Source of the DNA: Candidatus Gastranaerophilales bacterium
GTDB taxonomy: Bacteria > Cyanobacteriota > Vampirovibrionia > Gastranaerophilales > Gastranaerophilaceae
Reading direction: 5' to 3'
Length of the DNA: 5,912 nt
Assembly (NCBI GenBank): GCA_947628355.1
Contig: CANQZO010000126.1
Coordinates: forward strand, 1-5,912
The notes beneath the pieces are model-generated. The model saw only the letters and a list, made by a program, of their open reading frames with translations, was not told where the DNA came from and made no database searches. Below, piece by piece: positions 5,687 to 5,912 of the stretch (the first letter of the stretch is position 1; the number at the start of each line of letters is the position of its first letter). The position numbers and the translations under genes were made by a program.

Positions 5687-5912
5687 TGAATATTTTAGAA
5701 AATATATTTAAGTTAAAAGAATACAAAACAAACGTAAAAACAGAGCTGATTGCAGGTTTAACCACCTTTTTTACAATGTCATATTTATTTATATTAAGTC
5801 CTAAAATACTGGCTTATGCAGGGCTTAATTTTGAAAGTACGCTGTGTATAACAGCATTAACGGTATTTATCGGCAGTATTCTAATGGGCTTATATGCCAA
5901 TAAACCATATGC
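5686..5912 (+). CDS. NCS2-family (AzgA/GhxP-like) purine nucleobase permease, N-terminal part (cut by the right edge)
   Basis: Only the first 75 codons are visible. The protein opens with a short amphipathic lead (FKLKEYKTNVKTELIAG), then a first membrane segment (LTTFFTMSYLFILSPKIL), then AYAGLNFESTLCITALTVFIGSILMGLYANKPY. This run, especially the TELIAGLTTFFTMSY-like start, the P-K-I-L-A-Y-A-G loop and the GLYANxPxA end, is the recognised N-terminus of the NCS2 adenine/guanine/hypoxanthine:proton symporters (AzgA, PbuG, GhxP, AdeP). Such proteins are normally about 430 aa with up to 14 helices, so most of the gene lies outside. The ATG is part of TAATG and overlaps the previous stop by 1 nt, a translational-coupling arrangement that places it in the same operon as the solute-binding protein. 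The exact substrate among the purine bases cannot be told from this fragment. Confidence 0.9.
   Translation, partial: MNILENIFKLKEYKTNVKTELIAGLTTFFTMSYLFILSPKILAYAGLNFESTLCITALTVFIGSILMGLYANKPY

Overview
The window is AT-rich, densely coded bacterial DNA with seven protein genes (two cut by the window edges) and no RNA genes, CRISPR array, insertion sequence or phage genes. All intact reading frames fit the standard code, with Trp as TGG and stops as TAA or TAG. The base composition, the low-complexity protein with a VNIYIYNP-type segment, and the small uncharacterised membrane-associated protein next to it remind me of gut Melainabacteria (Vampirovibrionia, Gastranaerophilales). This placement rests on recall, not on a marker gene, and an AT-rich Firmicute or another gut lineage is not excluded.

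Left part (1-1702, minus strand): the edge holds the N-terminal receiver half of a NarL-type response regulator. A strong hairpin plus T-tract terminator (322-372) separates it from a two-gene unit read right to left: a 260-aa protein with a disordered Pro/Gln/Tyr/Asn-rich N-terminus and a HEAT-like helical C-terminus (920-1702), then a 157-aa protein with hydrophobic segments (407-880). Neither has a function I recognise.

Middle (1840-3169): rpiB, a ribose-5-phosphate isomerase B with all catalytic residues, runs on the plus strand. It meets tail to tail, with an 11-bp overlap, a minus-strand response regulator that carries a complete receiver domain and, in place of a DNA-binding domain, a C-terminal STAS-like domain. 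That gene has a good sigma70-type promoter.

Right part (3360-5912, plus strand): three closely packed genes appear to form one operon, with a 2-nt gap and then a 1-nt overlap. They encode a secreted/bitopic protein (signal peptide, outer domain, transmembrane helix, cytoplasmic tail domain), a family-1 ABC-type solute-binding protein with an N-terminal membrane anchor, and the start of an NCS2-family (AzgA/GhxP-like) purine permease. No ABC permease or ATPase gene is present here. The linkage of an orphan binding protein and a bitopic protein to a nucleobase permease is the most unusual part of the window. Together with rpiB, the region has a sugar/nucleoside-scavenging flavour plus two response regulators, but a functional link between these units is inference.
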